Assembly (NCBI RefSeq): GCF_900156825.1
Contig: NZ_FTOV01000016.1
Location: forward strand, 18,866-82,865
DNA from: Chryseobacterium gambrini
Lineage (GTDB): Bacteria; Bacteroidota; Bacteroidia; Flavobacteriales; Weeksellaceae
Direction: 5' to 3'
DNA: 64,000 bases
The notes under the pieces were generated by a model that saw only the letters and a list, made by a program, of their open reading frames with translations, ran no database searches and was not told the DNA's origin. Positions within the stretch are counted from its first letter, which is position 1, and every line of letters starts with the position of its first letter. The translations under genes and the position numbers were made by a program. Shown here piece by piece: positions 1-7,392 of the stretch.

Positions 1-549
1 TTTTCAGCCCATAAATTTTACGGACCCAAAGGAATAGGCGCGCTTTATATTGCTTCCGCGATTAAAAATAAAATACAGCCACAAATTCAGGGGGGAGTAC
101 AACAGAATAACCTCAGAAGCGGTACTTTAAATGTTCCGGGAATTATCGGATTGGGAAAAGCAGCCGAGATCGCACTTATGGAGATGGAACAGGATGCTCA
201 AAAAATTAAAATGCTAAGAGATCATCTTGAAAATAAGCTGCTGAAAATTCCTCAGACAAGCATCAATGGAGATCATTCCACAAGGATTTTCAATACCACC
301 AATATCTGTTTTGAAGGTATTTATTCTGAAGATCTTATTCTTTCCTTAGGAAATATCTGCGTTTCAAGCGGTTCTGCCTGTAATGCCGTTACCACAAAAC
401 CTTCTCACGTGCTTCAGGCAATGGGAATGAGTGATCGGGATGCACTGGCTTCAATACGATTCAGCATAGGAAAATATACCACTCTTTCGGAGATTGAAAC
501 CGCTGTGGAAAAAATAGAGAAAACAGTTCTTCTCCTGAGAAATAGATAA
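1..549 (+). CDS. Cysteine desulfurase, NifS/IscS-like (5' end missing)
   Basis: The reading frame is open from the first base, so this is the C-terminal 182 residues of a class V PLP-dependent aminotransferase-fold enzyme. The family takes sulfur from L-cysteine and passes it as a persulfide to Fe-S, thiamine or Moco biosynthesis. The visible start contains SAHKFYGPKG, with the PLP-binding lysine, then the typical GGVQQNNLRSGT segment. The catalytic cysteine lies in the loop SSGSACNA. The protein ends at a TAA and converges on the molybdenum cofactor operon, whose moeB homologue carries a rhodanese domain, so a role as sulfur donor for molybdopterin is a reasonable inference. Family assignment is firm; the choice between IscS-like and NifS-like is not. 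Confidence 0.93.
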   Translation, partial: FSAHKFYGPKGIGALYIASAIKNKIQPQIQGGVQQNNLRSGTLNVPGIIGLGKAAEIALMEMEQDAQKIKMLRDHLENKLLKIPQTSINGDHSTRIFNTTNICFEGIYSEDLILSLGNICVSSGSACNAVTTKPSHVLQAMGMSDRDALASIRFSIGKYTTLSEIETAVEKIEKTVLLLRNR

Positions 550-586
550 TCAGCATGAGTTTAAAGAACAACGCAAATATCAATAG

Positions 587-606
587 AAATGGGCTTTAGC
601 CCATTT
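587..606. terminator. Perfect 8-bp hairpin of the GGGCTTTAGCCC repeat type
   Basis: AAATGGGC (587-594) and GCCCATTT (599-606) form a perfect stem with loop TTTA. It lies between the convergent cysteine desulfurase and moaCB genes, so it could end transcription in either direction. From memory, GGCTTTAGCC-type hairpins are common intergenic repeats in Chryseobacterium-like genomes. Confidence 0.5.
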
Positions 607-621
607 TAATGAATAAGAAAG

Positions 622-672
622 AAAATTGGCTTTAGCCAAAACTTATTATCAATTTCGGCTAAAACCAATTTT
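622..672. terminator. Imperfect 20-bp inverted repeat, second GGCTTTAGCC hairpin
   Basis: Arms 622-641 and 653-672 are reverse complements with two mismatches, and the right arm is followed by a T-rich tail. Nested inside the left arm is the small hairpin TTGGC-TTTA-GCCAA (626-639). Placement between convergent genes suggests a bidirectional terminator. Confidence 0.55.
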
Positions 673-704
673 TATTGTTAATTGTACATAGAAGTGATTG
701 AACA

Positions 705-1616
705 TCATGAATGTCCATCTCCCTTTTTTACGGAAAATACATGTAAAACCTGCGGAAACAGTGCCTGAACATATTCTTTTACCGCACCGGAAGATCCCGG
801 AAACGTTAAAATCAGCATATCATCAGAAAATCCGGCGATTCCTCTAGAAAGCATGGATGTTTTCACACGATCCTGTCCGTAGTTTCTTGCGGTTTCCATA
901 ATTCCCGGAATTTCTTTGGTAATGAATGGTAAAACCGCTTCCGGCGTTACATCACGATCCGAAAGACCCGTTCCGCCTGTAAAAACAAGAAGATGACAGC
1001 CTCTATTTTTAAAGAATTCTATTTTTTCCTGAATGGCAGAAACATCATCAGGAACCACTGAATAATCAACATTACTGATTCCGTGATTGTTAAGAGATTC
1101 TATCAAAAGTTTTCCTGAAGTATCATTTTTAATTTCCTGAGAAACAGAGTCACTGCAGACAACTACTGCGGCAGTAAGGTTTTCCGTTTCAATATTTTTC
1201 TGACTGCTTTTTCCGCCCTGCTTTTCCAAAAGCCGAATATTGGAAATCTCTACATTTTTATCAATCGGTTTCAGCATATCATAAATAACCAAAGCTGCTA
1301 CAGAAGCTCCATGCATGGCTTCAACTTCTACGCCGGTCTTATAAATGGTATGAACTTCAACGGTGATGTTAATATCCAAACCACTCATTTCATAATTAAT
1401 TGCGGCAAATTCCACAGGTAAAGGATGACAGTCCGGAATAACATCGCTCGTTTTTTTAATCGCCAGTAAAGCCGAAGCTCTTGCAAATTCAAGAACGTTG
1501 CCTTTTGGAACCGTCCCGTTTTTTACGGCTTTTACCGTTGAAATTGCTGAAGTTTTTATCGTTGCCGCTGCAATTGCTTTTCGCAGCGTAAAGGTTTTAA
1601 AAGTAATATCTACCAT
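705..1616 (-). CDS. moaCB: Bifunctional MoaC-MoaB molybdopterin biosynthesis fusion
   Basis: A 303-residue fusion. Residues 1 to about 145 are MoaC (cyclic pyranopterin monophosphate synthase): KGNVLEFARASALLAIKKTS, the IPDCHPL motif and EAMHGASVAALVIYDMLK are all recognisable. Residues about 150-303 are MoaB/MogA-like (molybdopterin adenylyltransferase fold), with the nucleotide-binding VFTGGTGLSDRDVTPEA and a FPGSSGAVKE loop. MoaC acts after MoaA in making precursor Z; the MoaB part binds or adenylates molybdopterin before molybdenum insertion. It is the last gene of the ten-gene Moco operon, only 3 bp after moaE. MoaC-MoaB fusions are known in Bacteroidota, so the fusion is unusual against the E. 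coli plan but not new. Confidence 0.95.
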   Translation of the reverse strand: MVDITFKTFTLRKAIAAATIKTSAISTVKAVKNGTVPKGNVLEFARASALLAIKKTSDVIPDCHPLPVEFAAINYEMSGLDINITVEVHTIYKTGVEVEAMHGASVAALVIYDMLKPIDKNVEISNIRLLEKQGGKSSQKNIETENLTAAVVVCSDSVSQEIKNDTSGKLLIESLNNHGISNVDYSVVPDDVSAIQEKIEFFKNRGCHLLVFTGGTGLSDRDVTPEAVLPFITKEIPGIMETARNYGQDRVKTSMLSRGIAGFSDDMLILTFPGSSGAVKEYVQALFPQVLHVFSVKKGDGHS

Positions 1617-1619
1617 GGT

Positions 1620-2057
1620 TTATTGGTTTGTTTTCCATTGATGCGTTTCATCCTCAAAAATTTCTCTGCCCCAGATCGGGAGTTCGTTTTTTATACGTTC
1701 CACCACTTCGTTACAGGCTAAAGTTGCTTCTTTGCGGTGTTTTGATGAGGTAAACACAAAAAGGCATATTTCTCCTGCATTCACAATACCTAAGCTGTGA
1801 TAAATATGCATGCAGGTCAAATTGTATTTTGCAAAAATTTCTTCTCTGATAACTGCCATTTGATTGATGGCTAAATCTTCATAAGCTGTATATTCTATCG
1901 CTTTTACCGTTTTACCATCAATTTCATCTGCGCGGATCTGTCCCAGAAAAATCTGATGGGCTCCAATTTCCGTTTTCGTGGAATGTTTGGTAATGCTTTC
2001 CGCTATGAATAAAGGTGAAACAGGACTGTTCTGAAATATATTTTTAATCTTACTCAT
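1620..2057 (-). CDS. moaE: Molybdopterin synthase catalytic subunit MoaE
   Basis: A 145-residue protein of normal MoaE length. MoaE pairs with MoaD and transfers two sulfurs from the MoaD thiocarboxylate onto precursor Z to give molybdopterin. Visible family features are HQIFLGQIRADEIDGKTV, AIEYTAYEDLA, the HSLG motif and the conserved HRKEATLACNEVVERIKNELPIW region containing the basic residues of the active site. Its start overlaps the end of moeB by 8 bp, which implies translational coupling within the Moco operon. Confidence 0.94.
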   Translation of the reverse strand: MSKIKNIFQNSPVSPLFIAESITKHSTKTEIGAHQIFLGQIRADEIDGKTVKAIEYTAYEDLAINQMAVIREEIFAKYNLTCMHIYHSLGIVNAGEICLFVFTSSKHRKEATLACNEVVERIKNELPIWGREIFEDETHQWKTNQ

Positions 2058-3159
2058 GAGTTTCTTTATTTAAATGATTGATTCCGCCTTCCAGATGACT
2101 GATGCTGTATTCCCGTCCTAAAATTTCCTGTAAAATTTTCACTCCGGACAGACTTCTCTTACCGGATTGACAGACAACAATGATATTCCGGCTTTGGATA
2201 TGGTTCACATTTTCTTTTAGTTGAGATAATGGAATTGAAATATACGGAACATCCAGTTTTGGTTGTTCTTCCGGTTCGCGAACATCAATAACAACCGTTT
2301 CTGGGAGTTTTGCGGCTTCTTTAAATTCTGAAGGAGAAATATTTTTAATTCCGGCAAATTCAATTCCGCAGTGAAGCTGATAATTCATGTTCTCAAATTC
2401 TTCAATACTGTAAGGAATATTTTTATCCGTTAAATTTAACGAAGGAATTTCAAAAACAGCAGTCTGATAACTTAGAATATCGATTGTCATTAATTTATTG
2501 ATCAGCGGTTCTCCGATTCCTGTCATTAATTTAATGGCTTCCGTAGCCTGCAAAGTTCCGATAATTCCGGGTAAAACGCCCAAGACTCCCGCTTCATTAC
2601 AGTCAGGAACTTCTCCTGGATTTGGAGGTTCAGGGAAAAGATTTCGATAATGCGTTGTAAAACCTTCTTTATTTCTGACATTAAAAACAGCAATCTGACC
2701 TTCGTACTGATAGATTGCCCCGAAAATAAGAGTTTTTTCTAAAATCCGGCATACATCATCAAGCAAGTAGCGTGTTGCGAAATTGTCGGTACAGTCTATA
2801 ATGACATCATATTCAGAAACAATATTAACTGCATTTTGGGAAATTATCCGCTCGGAAAAAATCTTAAAATGTACTTCGGGATTCATCGCATTCAGCCTTT
2901 CGAAAGCAGCTTCGGTTTTCAGTTTTCCAATGTCATCCGAATTGTAGAGAATCTGCCGGTGCAGATTGCTCAGCGAAACACGGTCATCATCGACAATTCC
3001 GATATTCCCGATTCCGGCTGCGGTGAGATATTGGAGAACAGGACAGCCCAAACCTCCGGCTCCAATTACCAGAACTTTCGCTGAAGTAAGTTTATCCTGA
3101 GATTCGATGCCGAAACTCTGTAATTTAATCTGTCTGTCGTAGCGTTCTGAATTCAACAT
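2050..3159 (-). CDS. moeB: MoeB/ThiF-like MoaD-activating enzyme with C-terminal rhodanese domain
   Basis: A 369-residue protein. Residues 1 to about 245 are an E1-like adenylyltransferase: the nucleotide loop VIGAGGLGCP, SNLHRQ, and VIDCTDNFATRYLL are clear. Residues about 275-369 are a rhodanese domain with active-site Cys330 in VVCQSGKR. It should adenylate the Gly-Gly end of MoaD and use the rhodanese cysteine to deliver sulfur for the thiocarboxylate. The zinc-binding cysteine pairs of E. coli MoeB are not seen: where the first CxxC should be the sequence reads HYRN, although the downstream DCNEAGVLG motif is kept. It sits directly beside moaD, its predicted substrate, and overlaps moaE by 8 bp. 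Confidence 0.93.
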   Translation of the reverse strand: MLNSERYDRQIKLQSFGIESQDKLTSAKVLVIGAGGLGCPVLQYLTAAGIGNIGIVDDDRVSLSNLHRQILYNSDDIGKLKTEAAFERLNAMNPEVHFKIFSERIISQNAVNIVSEYDVIIDCTDNFATRYLLDDVCRILEKTLIFGAIYQYEGQIAVFNVRNKEGFTTHYRNLFPEPPNPGEVPDCNEAGVLGVLPGIIGTLQATEAIKLMTGIGEPLINKLMTIDILSYQTAVFEIPSLNLTDKNIPYSIEEFENMNYQLHCGIEFAGIKNISPSEFKEAAKLPETVVIDVREPEEQPKLDVPYISIPLSQLKENVNHIQSRNIIVVCQSGKRSLSGVKILQEILGREYSISHLEGGINHLNKETHE

Positions 3160-3162
3160 AAT

Positions 3163-3393
3163 TTATCCTCCTGAATAAGGTGGCATTAAAGCTACCACAT
3201 CGTTATTTTGTAAAGCTGTATTCTCTGAAATAATTTTCTGATTCACCGCAATTCTCAATTTTAAATCTTTCAACTGGGGAAATTTTTCATTCAGCTGATT
3301 GATCAGCTCATCGGTATTTTCCGCTTCCGCTTCAAAATCCGGACCTAAAATCTCTTTCAGTTTGCCAAAGCTTATTATTTTTACAGTACTCAT
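3163..3393 (-). CDS. moaD: Molybdopterin synthase sulfur carrier MoaD
   Basis: A 76-residue beta-grasp ubiquitin-like protein. The key sign is the C-terminal MPPYSGG, whose terminal Gly-Gly is adenylated and converted to a thiocarboxylate by the MoeB-type enzyme encoded next door. The N-terminal VKIISFGKLKEILG and the downstream DVVALMPP segment fit MoaD. Its ATG overlaps the stop of the preceding small molybdopterin-domain gene by 4 bp (ATGA), and moeB follows after 3 bp. Confidence 0.94.
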   Translation of the reverse strand: MSTVKIISFGKLKEILGPDFEAEAENTDELINQLNEKFPQLKDLKLRIAVNQKIISENTALQNNDVVALMPPYSGG

Positions 3394-3881
3394 TCATTTA
3401 CTTTTTTTAGCTGTATTGTTTTCAACATTTTTACATATCGTCTTCCAGTGGCAAAATCGGTGGGAGACAGGGTAGAAATACCGTCTTTAAGTCTGCTTTC
3501 CGTTTCAGGAATGAGCAGAACAGTATCCCCGACAGCAGTATTGAAGATTTCGTTCCACGAAAAAACAACTTTATAGCCGTCTTCTGCAATGCAGGTAATG
3601 TAATATTCGCTTAAAACTTTTGGTGATTTTTCTTTAAATGAAATTTTTGAAAGAACATCTTTCAGCAAAACCCCTTTTATATTTTTAAGGGTAGATTTGT
3701 ATTCTTTTAAATGATTGGTAATCTGTATGCTGTCTATTGTATGTTGTGGATATTTCAAAAGTTCGGCGGATGTTACAATTGTTTTCTGGTTATCCGGAGC
3801 GATAATCTCAATGCTTTTTGCAGATTGGGCAAAAGCAACGGAAGCGCAGCAAACTGTAAGAAGTAAAATTAAATTTCTCAT
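3390..3881 (-). CDS. Small secreted protein with sulfite-oxidase-like molybdopterin-binding domain
   Basis: A 163-residue protein with a clear Sec signal peptide (MRNLILLLTVCCASVAFAQ). The rest resembles the compact form of the oxidoreductase molybdopterin-binding (SUOX) fold: VTSAELLKYPQHTID, LKNIKGVLLKDVLS and TCIAEDGYKVVFSWNEIFN, ending with a KMLKTIQL strand. It is far shorter than true sulfite oxidases (YedY is over 300 residues) and I cannot identify the usual Mo-ligating cysteine context, so cofactor binding is uncertain. It may be a periplasmic cofactor-binding or accessory protein. It lies between the TauE/SafE gene and moaD, overlapping moaD by 4 bp, so it is translated as part of the Moco operon. 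Confidence 0.7.
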   Translation of the reverse strand: MRNLILLLTVCCASVAFAQSAKSIEIIAPDNQKTIVTSAELLKYPQHTIDSIQITNHLKEYKSTLKNIKGVLLKDVLSKISFKEKSPKVLSEYYITCIAEDGYKVVFSWNEIFNTAVGDTVLLIPETESRLKDGISTLSPTDFATGRRYVKMLKTIQLKKVNE

Positions 3882-3891
3882 TTAATGATCT

Positions 3892-4626
3892 TTAAATAGT
3901 GCTTGATATTAATTTGTAGGAAGCCATCAAAAGTACAACAGCAAGTACATATTTCAGACCGTTTTGGTTCAGTTTTTTTGAAGCTAAATAAGCACCAAGC
4001 AATCCTCCTGCAAACGCACAAATGATGTACATCCACATATCGCTGGTAAAGGCGATCTCTTTGGTAAACATTCCTCCTAGACCTGCCACGGAATTAACAA
4101 AAATAAAAGCAGCGCTGATTGCGGCGGTCTGTTTCTGGTTGGTCCATTTCAGTAAAATCAACACCGGAGATAACAAAATTCCTCCCCCAATGCCGATCAT
4201 TCCCGATAATAAACCGATCACTCCTCCGAAAAGTAAGGATAAATAGATTTGGGGATCTTTCAGCTCACTGTCATCCGGACTTTTAAAAAAGAAAAAACGG
4301 AAAACAGGAAAAAGCAGTAAAATACCTAAGATTCTTTTGTACAAAGTGTCTTCAATATGAATCATTCCACCCACGAAAGCCAAAGGAATAGACGCTAAAG
4401 CAATCGGAATAAAGATCCTGAGTTTAAAATGTCCTCCCCGATAATATTGTATAAAAGAAGTAAGCGAGACGAACAGATTAAGCACCAAAGCGGTCGGTTT
4501 CATTTCTTTGGGAGCTATTCCGTACAAAGCCATTAACGCCAGATAACCGCTTGCACCGCCGTGTCCGACTGCTGCATATAAAGCTGCAATGACAAATAAG
4601 ATCAGATAAAAAAATTCTACATTCAT
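3892..4626 (-). CDS. TauE/SafE-family membrane permease
   Basis: A 244-residue, strongly hydrophobic protein with about eight predicted membrane segments. It has the family's duplicated glycine-rich pattern: GHGGASGYLALMAL near residue 22 and LLSGMIGIGGGILLSPVLIL near residue 139. The family moves sulfite, sulfoacetate and related anions across the inner membrane. Its place inside a Moco operon, 10 bp from moeA and beside a SUOX-fold protein, suggests either sulfite export or transport of molybdate or another oxyanion. No modABC genes are present here. The substrate cannot be read from sequence. Confidence 0.85.
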   Translation of the reverse strand: MNVEFFYLILFVIAALYAAVGHGGASGYLALMALYGIAPKEMKPTALVLNLFVSLTSFIQYYRGGHFKLRIFIPIALASIPLAFVGGMIHIEDTLYKRILGILLLFPVFRFFFFKSPDDSELKDPQIYLSLLFGGVIGLLSGMIGIGGGILLSPVLILLKWTNQKQTAAISAAFIFVNSVAGLGGMFTKEIAFTSDMWMYIICAFAGGLLGAYLASKKLNQNGLKYVLAVVLLMASYKLISSTI

Positions 4627-4636
4627 TATTTGATCT

Positions 4637-5812
4637 TTATTTTAATACAATAATTTCAACCTCTTCATCTTTTTTACAGCCTTCCGAATCTTCAGGTAAA
4701 ATCATCAGACAATTGGCTTCTGCAAAAGACTGGAGACGATACGATTCCTGCGCATGGAGCGGCGTTACTTTTCCGTTTTCATAGGCTGCTTTCAGGAAAT
4801 GGGTAAAACCGGTCTTCTTTCCATACGAAGAAGTTGAAGTTGCATTGGTTTTCTCCGTAATCGCCGGACGTTTCATTATTTCTGAAAGTAATGGCGAAAT
4901 ATATAAATAAAAACAGGTTAATGCCGATGACGGATTTCCGGGTAACCCGAAAACAAGTTTTTCTCCCTTCGTTCCGAAATAGAAAGGTTTACCGGGTTTC
5001 TGGCGGATTTTATGAAATTTCTGTTCAACACCGCATTGTTTTGTGGCATCAATTACAAAATCGTAATCGCCGACACTTACGCCGCCCACCAAAATCACAA
5101 TATCTGTTTTAGAAATGGCGTGATCCAGTGTTTTTTCAACTTCAGAAGGATCATCTTTTACCCAAAAGCTTTTAACGGCAGTAATTCCACATTGTTTTAA
5201 AACACTTTCCAACTGATAGGAATTGGATTCGTACACCTGACCAAAAGCTAAATTTTCTCCCGGTTGTACGAGTTCGTTGCCCGTAAGAATTAACGAAACG
5301 GATGGAGGAGCAAAAACGTTGATTTCCGTACATCCAATTCCGGCGAGATATCCGATGGCGGCAGCCGAAAGATAACTTCCCGAACGTATTGCCACACTGT
5401 CTTTTTTCGCATCGCTTCCGGCATTTCGTACGTGCAGCCCTTTTTCGAGGTCGTTATCATGAACCGTGAGATATCCGTTTTCTATTAAAGCTTTTTCCTG
5501 CATAACGATGGTATCTGCACCGATGGGAAGGGGAGCTCCCGTAAAAATACGACAGGCATTCCCTTTTTCGAGATGAAACTGTTCTGTAGATCCCGCCTGC
5601 ATTTCGCCTGAAATTTTCAGCTTTAAATCTTTATCTTCAAAACGGATCGCGTAGCCGTCCATTGAGGATTGTGAAAAATTCGGGATATCATATTTTGAAT
5701 AAATATCTTCTGCGGTTGTATGTCCGAATGCTTCTTTCAAAGGAAGAATCTGGGTTTTTCTTTCCGGAATATTTTGTTCGATTATTTTTTTTGCTTCTTC
5801 TACGCTTATCAT
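4637..5812 (-). CDS. moeA: Molybdopterin molybdotransferase MoeA
   Basis: A 391-residue protein close to the usual MoeA length. It inserts molybdate into adenylated molybdopterin. Motifs in order: SQSSMDGYAIRFED (domain 1), IFTGAPLPIGADTIVMQE, the MoaB-like nucleotide fold with LTGNELVQPGE, VESNS-type loop YESNSYQL, VGGVSVGDYDF and the FGLPGNPSSALTCF loop. The C-terminal beta domain ends with EDSEGCKKDEEVEIIVL. Its ATG overlaps the stop of the mocA-like gene by 4 bp, showing translational coupling. Confidence 0.95.
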   Translation of the reverse strand: MISVEEAKKIIEQNIPERKTQILPLKEAFGHTTAEDIYSKYDIPNFSQSSMDGYAIRFEDKDLKLKISGEMQAGSTEQFHLEKGNACRIFTGAPLPIGADTIVMQEKALIENGYLTVHDNDLEKGLHVRNAGSDAKKDSVAIRSGSYLSAAAIGYLAGIGCTEINVFAPPSVSLILTGNELVQPGENLAFGQVYESNSYQLESVLKQCGITAVKSFWVKDDPSEVEKTLDHAISKTDIVILVGGVSVGDYDFVIDATKQCGVEQKFHKIRQKPGKPFYFGTKGEKLVFGLPGNPSSALTCFYLYISPLLSEIMKRPAITEKTNATSTSSYGKKTGFTHFLKAAYENGKVTPLHAQESYRLQSFAEANCLMILPEDSEGCKKDEEVEIIVLK

Positions 5813-6405
5813 GGTTGGGTTTTTAAATGATTATAATCTGATGGAGTATCAATGTCAACAGCGCCTTTTTCAAACTCAAAAGATTCCACATCGTTTATAT
5901 TCTGATGAATGATCTTTTTGGCGCCCTGTTCACCGGTAAGTTCCATTAACGGTTTAAAATATTTTTTAGAAAATAAAGCAGGAACGCCCAATGTATCGGC
6001 ATATTTTGTAACAACAATTTCCTTTCCTGAAGTATCCTGCAACTGAAGCATTTTTGAAAATAAATCACTGGTAAGATATGGCTGATCGCATACCGAAATG
6101 AAACATCTTTCCATTTCCGGAAACAGACAGGACAGTGTTTTCATTCCTGATTGTATGGAGGAAGCCATTCCAGATTCCCAGTTTTCATTGATAACGATGT
6201 GTATATTTTTATTTTTAATGACAGAAGATATTTCATGATGACGGGCTCCGAGAACCAAAACGATTTGATTCGGATCAAATACTTCTAAAGCAGTATCAGT
6301 TATTCTTTCTAAAAATGTTTTTCCCTGATACACCAAAAGCTGTTTGGGAGATCCCATTCTCGAAGAATTTCCGGCTGCCAGTAATATAATTCCTGTATTT
6401 TTCAT
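5809..6405 (-). CDS. mocA: MocA-like molybdenum cofactor cytidylyltransferase
   Basis: A 198-residue NTP-transferase-fold protein. The nucleotide loop is LLAAGNSSRMGSPKQLL near residue 8, and CDQPYLTSDLF and GVPALFSKKYF follow at the expected spacing. This architecture matches MocA/MobA-like enzymes that attach CMP to molybdopterin to make the cytosine dinucleotide form used by PaoABC-type hydroxylases. Two such enzyme sets are encoded just upstream on the other strand, which favours MocA over GMP-transferring MobA. The start codon shares one base with the moaA stop (TAATG). Confidence 0.88.
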   Translation of the reverse strand: MKNTGIILLAAGNSSRMGSPKQLLVYQGKTFLERITDTALEVFDPNQIVLVLGARHHEISSVIKNKNIHIVINENWESGMASSIQSGMKTLSCLFPEMERCFISVCDQPYLTSDLFSKMLQLQDTSGKEIVVTKYADTLGVPALFSKKYFKPLMELTGEQGAKKIIHQNINDVESFEFEKGAVDIDTPSDYNHLKTQP

Positions 6406-7385
6406 TATCCGCCAATATTGATCATACTTCTGTTCTGAATGATTGATGTGTTTATTTTTTCAAATTGTTCATTCAGTTGTCCGCCCTGCGTTTTTGCTTT
6501 AGACCAGATCGCAGATTCTATAATCGGTAAAATATCTTCACCATTTCGTAAAGGCGTAAGAAGATCGGTTTCTTTTTTTGAAAACAGACAGTTCTTTAAT
6601 TTTCCGTCTGCGGTAAGCCTGATTCTGTTGCAGCCGCTGCAAAACGGTTCGCTCATTGTGCTTATAATCGAAAAGCTTCCTTGATGCCCATCAATGCTGT
6701 ATGGCTTTGCCGTGTCATGAAAACCGACAGGAAGCGGATTAAAATCATATTTTTCCCTGATGATATTTAGAATGTCTTTTTGTGTCATGACCTGATTGCT
6801 GCTCCATCTGTTTCCGCTGAAAGGCATAAACTCGATAAACCGAACTTCTACAGGATGATCTTTTGTAAAAGTGATAAAATCTGAAATTTCATCATCATTA
6901 ATATTTTTCATGGCAACAACATTAATCTTGGTTTTGATGTTATGCTGCAGTAAAAGATCAATATTTCTGAGGACGCGGTCAAAATAATCGCGGCGGGTAA
7001 TCTTCAGGAATTTTTCCTTCTGTAAAGTATCAAGGCTGATGTTAATGCTCTGAAAATCTGACTGAATAATTTCGGGAAGCATATCATCAATTCGGATTCC
7101 GTTGGTGGTACACGTCAATTGTACAGGCAGTTTTCCCAGATTTCTGATGATCTTTGAAGCATCTTTTCTTACGAACGGCTCACCTCCTGTAAGTCTGATT
7201 TTAGTAACGCCGTGCTTCACAAATAATCTGGCAATGGTATCAATTTCATGCGCCTGCATCAGTTTAGCATGCGGTGTGAAATCATAATTTTCTTCCGGCA
7301 TACAGTAAAAGCAGCGCAGGTTGCAATTGTCCGTTAAAGATATCCGAAGATAATTATGGGTTCTTCCGAATTGATCTGTTATCAT
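6405..7385 (-). CDS. moaA: GTP 3',8-cyclase MoaA (radical SAM)
   Basis: A 326-residue enzyme that starts Moco synthesis by converting GTP to 3',8-cyclo-7,8-dihydro-GTP. The radical SAM cluster motif is Cys21, Cys25 and Cys28 in CNLRCFYCMPEE. The second [4Fe-4S] site is in CSGCNRIRLTADGKLKNCLF. LTGGEPFVRKD carries the SAM-binding GGE motif. The C-terminus ends in Gly-Gly (MINIGG), the conserved tail needed for activity in MoaA. It lies 8 bp from the xdhC-like gene and is coupled to mocA. Confidence 0.96.
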   Translation of the reverse strand: MITDQFGRTHNYLRISLTDNCNLRCFYCMPEENYDFTPHAKLMQAHEIDTIARLFVKHGVTKIRLTGGEPFVRKDASKIIRNLGKLPVQLTCTTNGIRIDDMLPEIIQSDFQSINISLDTLQKEKFLKITRRDYFDRVLRNIDLLLQHNIKTKINVVAMKNINDDEISDFITFTKDHPVEVRFIEFMPFSGNRWSSNQVMTQKDILNIIREKYDFNPLPVGFHDTAKPYSIDGHQGSFSIISTMSEPFCSGCNRIRLTADGKLKNCLFSKKETDLLTPLRNGEDILPIIESAIWSKAKTQGGQLNEQFEKINTSIIQNRSMINIGG

Positions 7386-7392
7386 AATTTCC

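Noticed and set aside
2836..3084. 82-codon plus-strand frame opposite moeB
   Set aside because: Shadow of the E1-like domain; no independent evidence.
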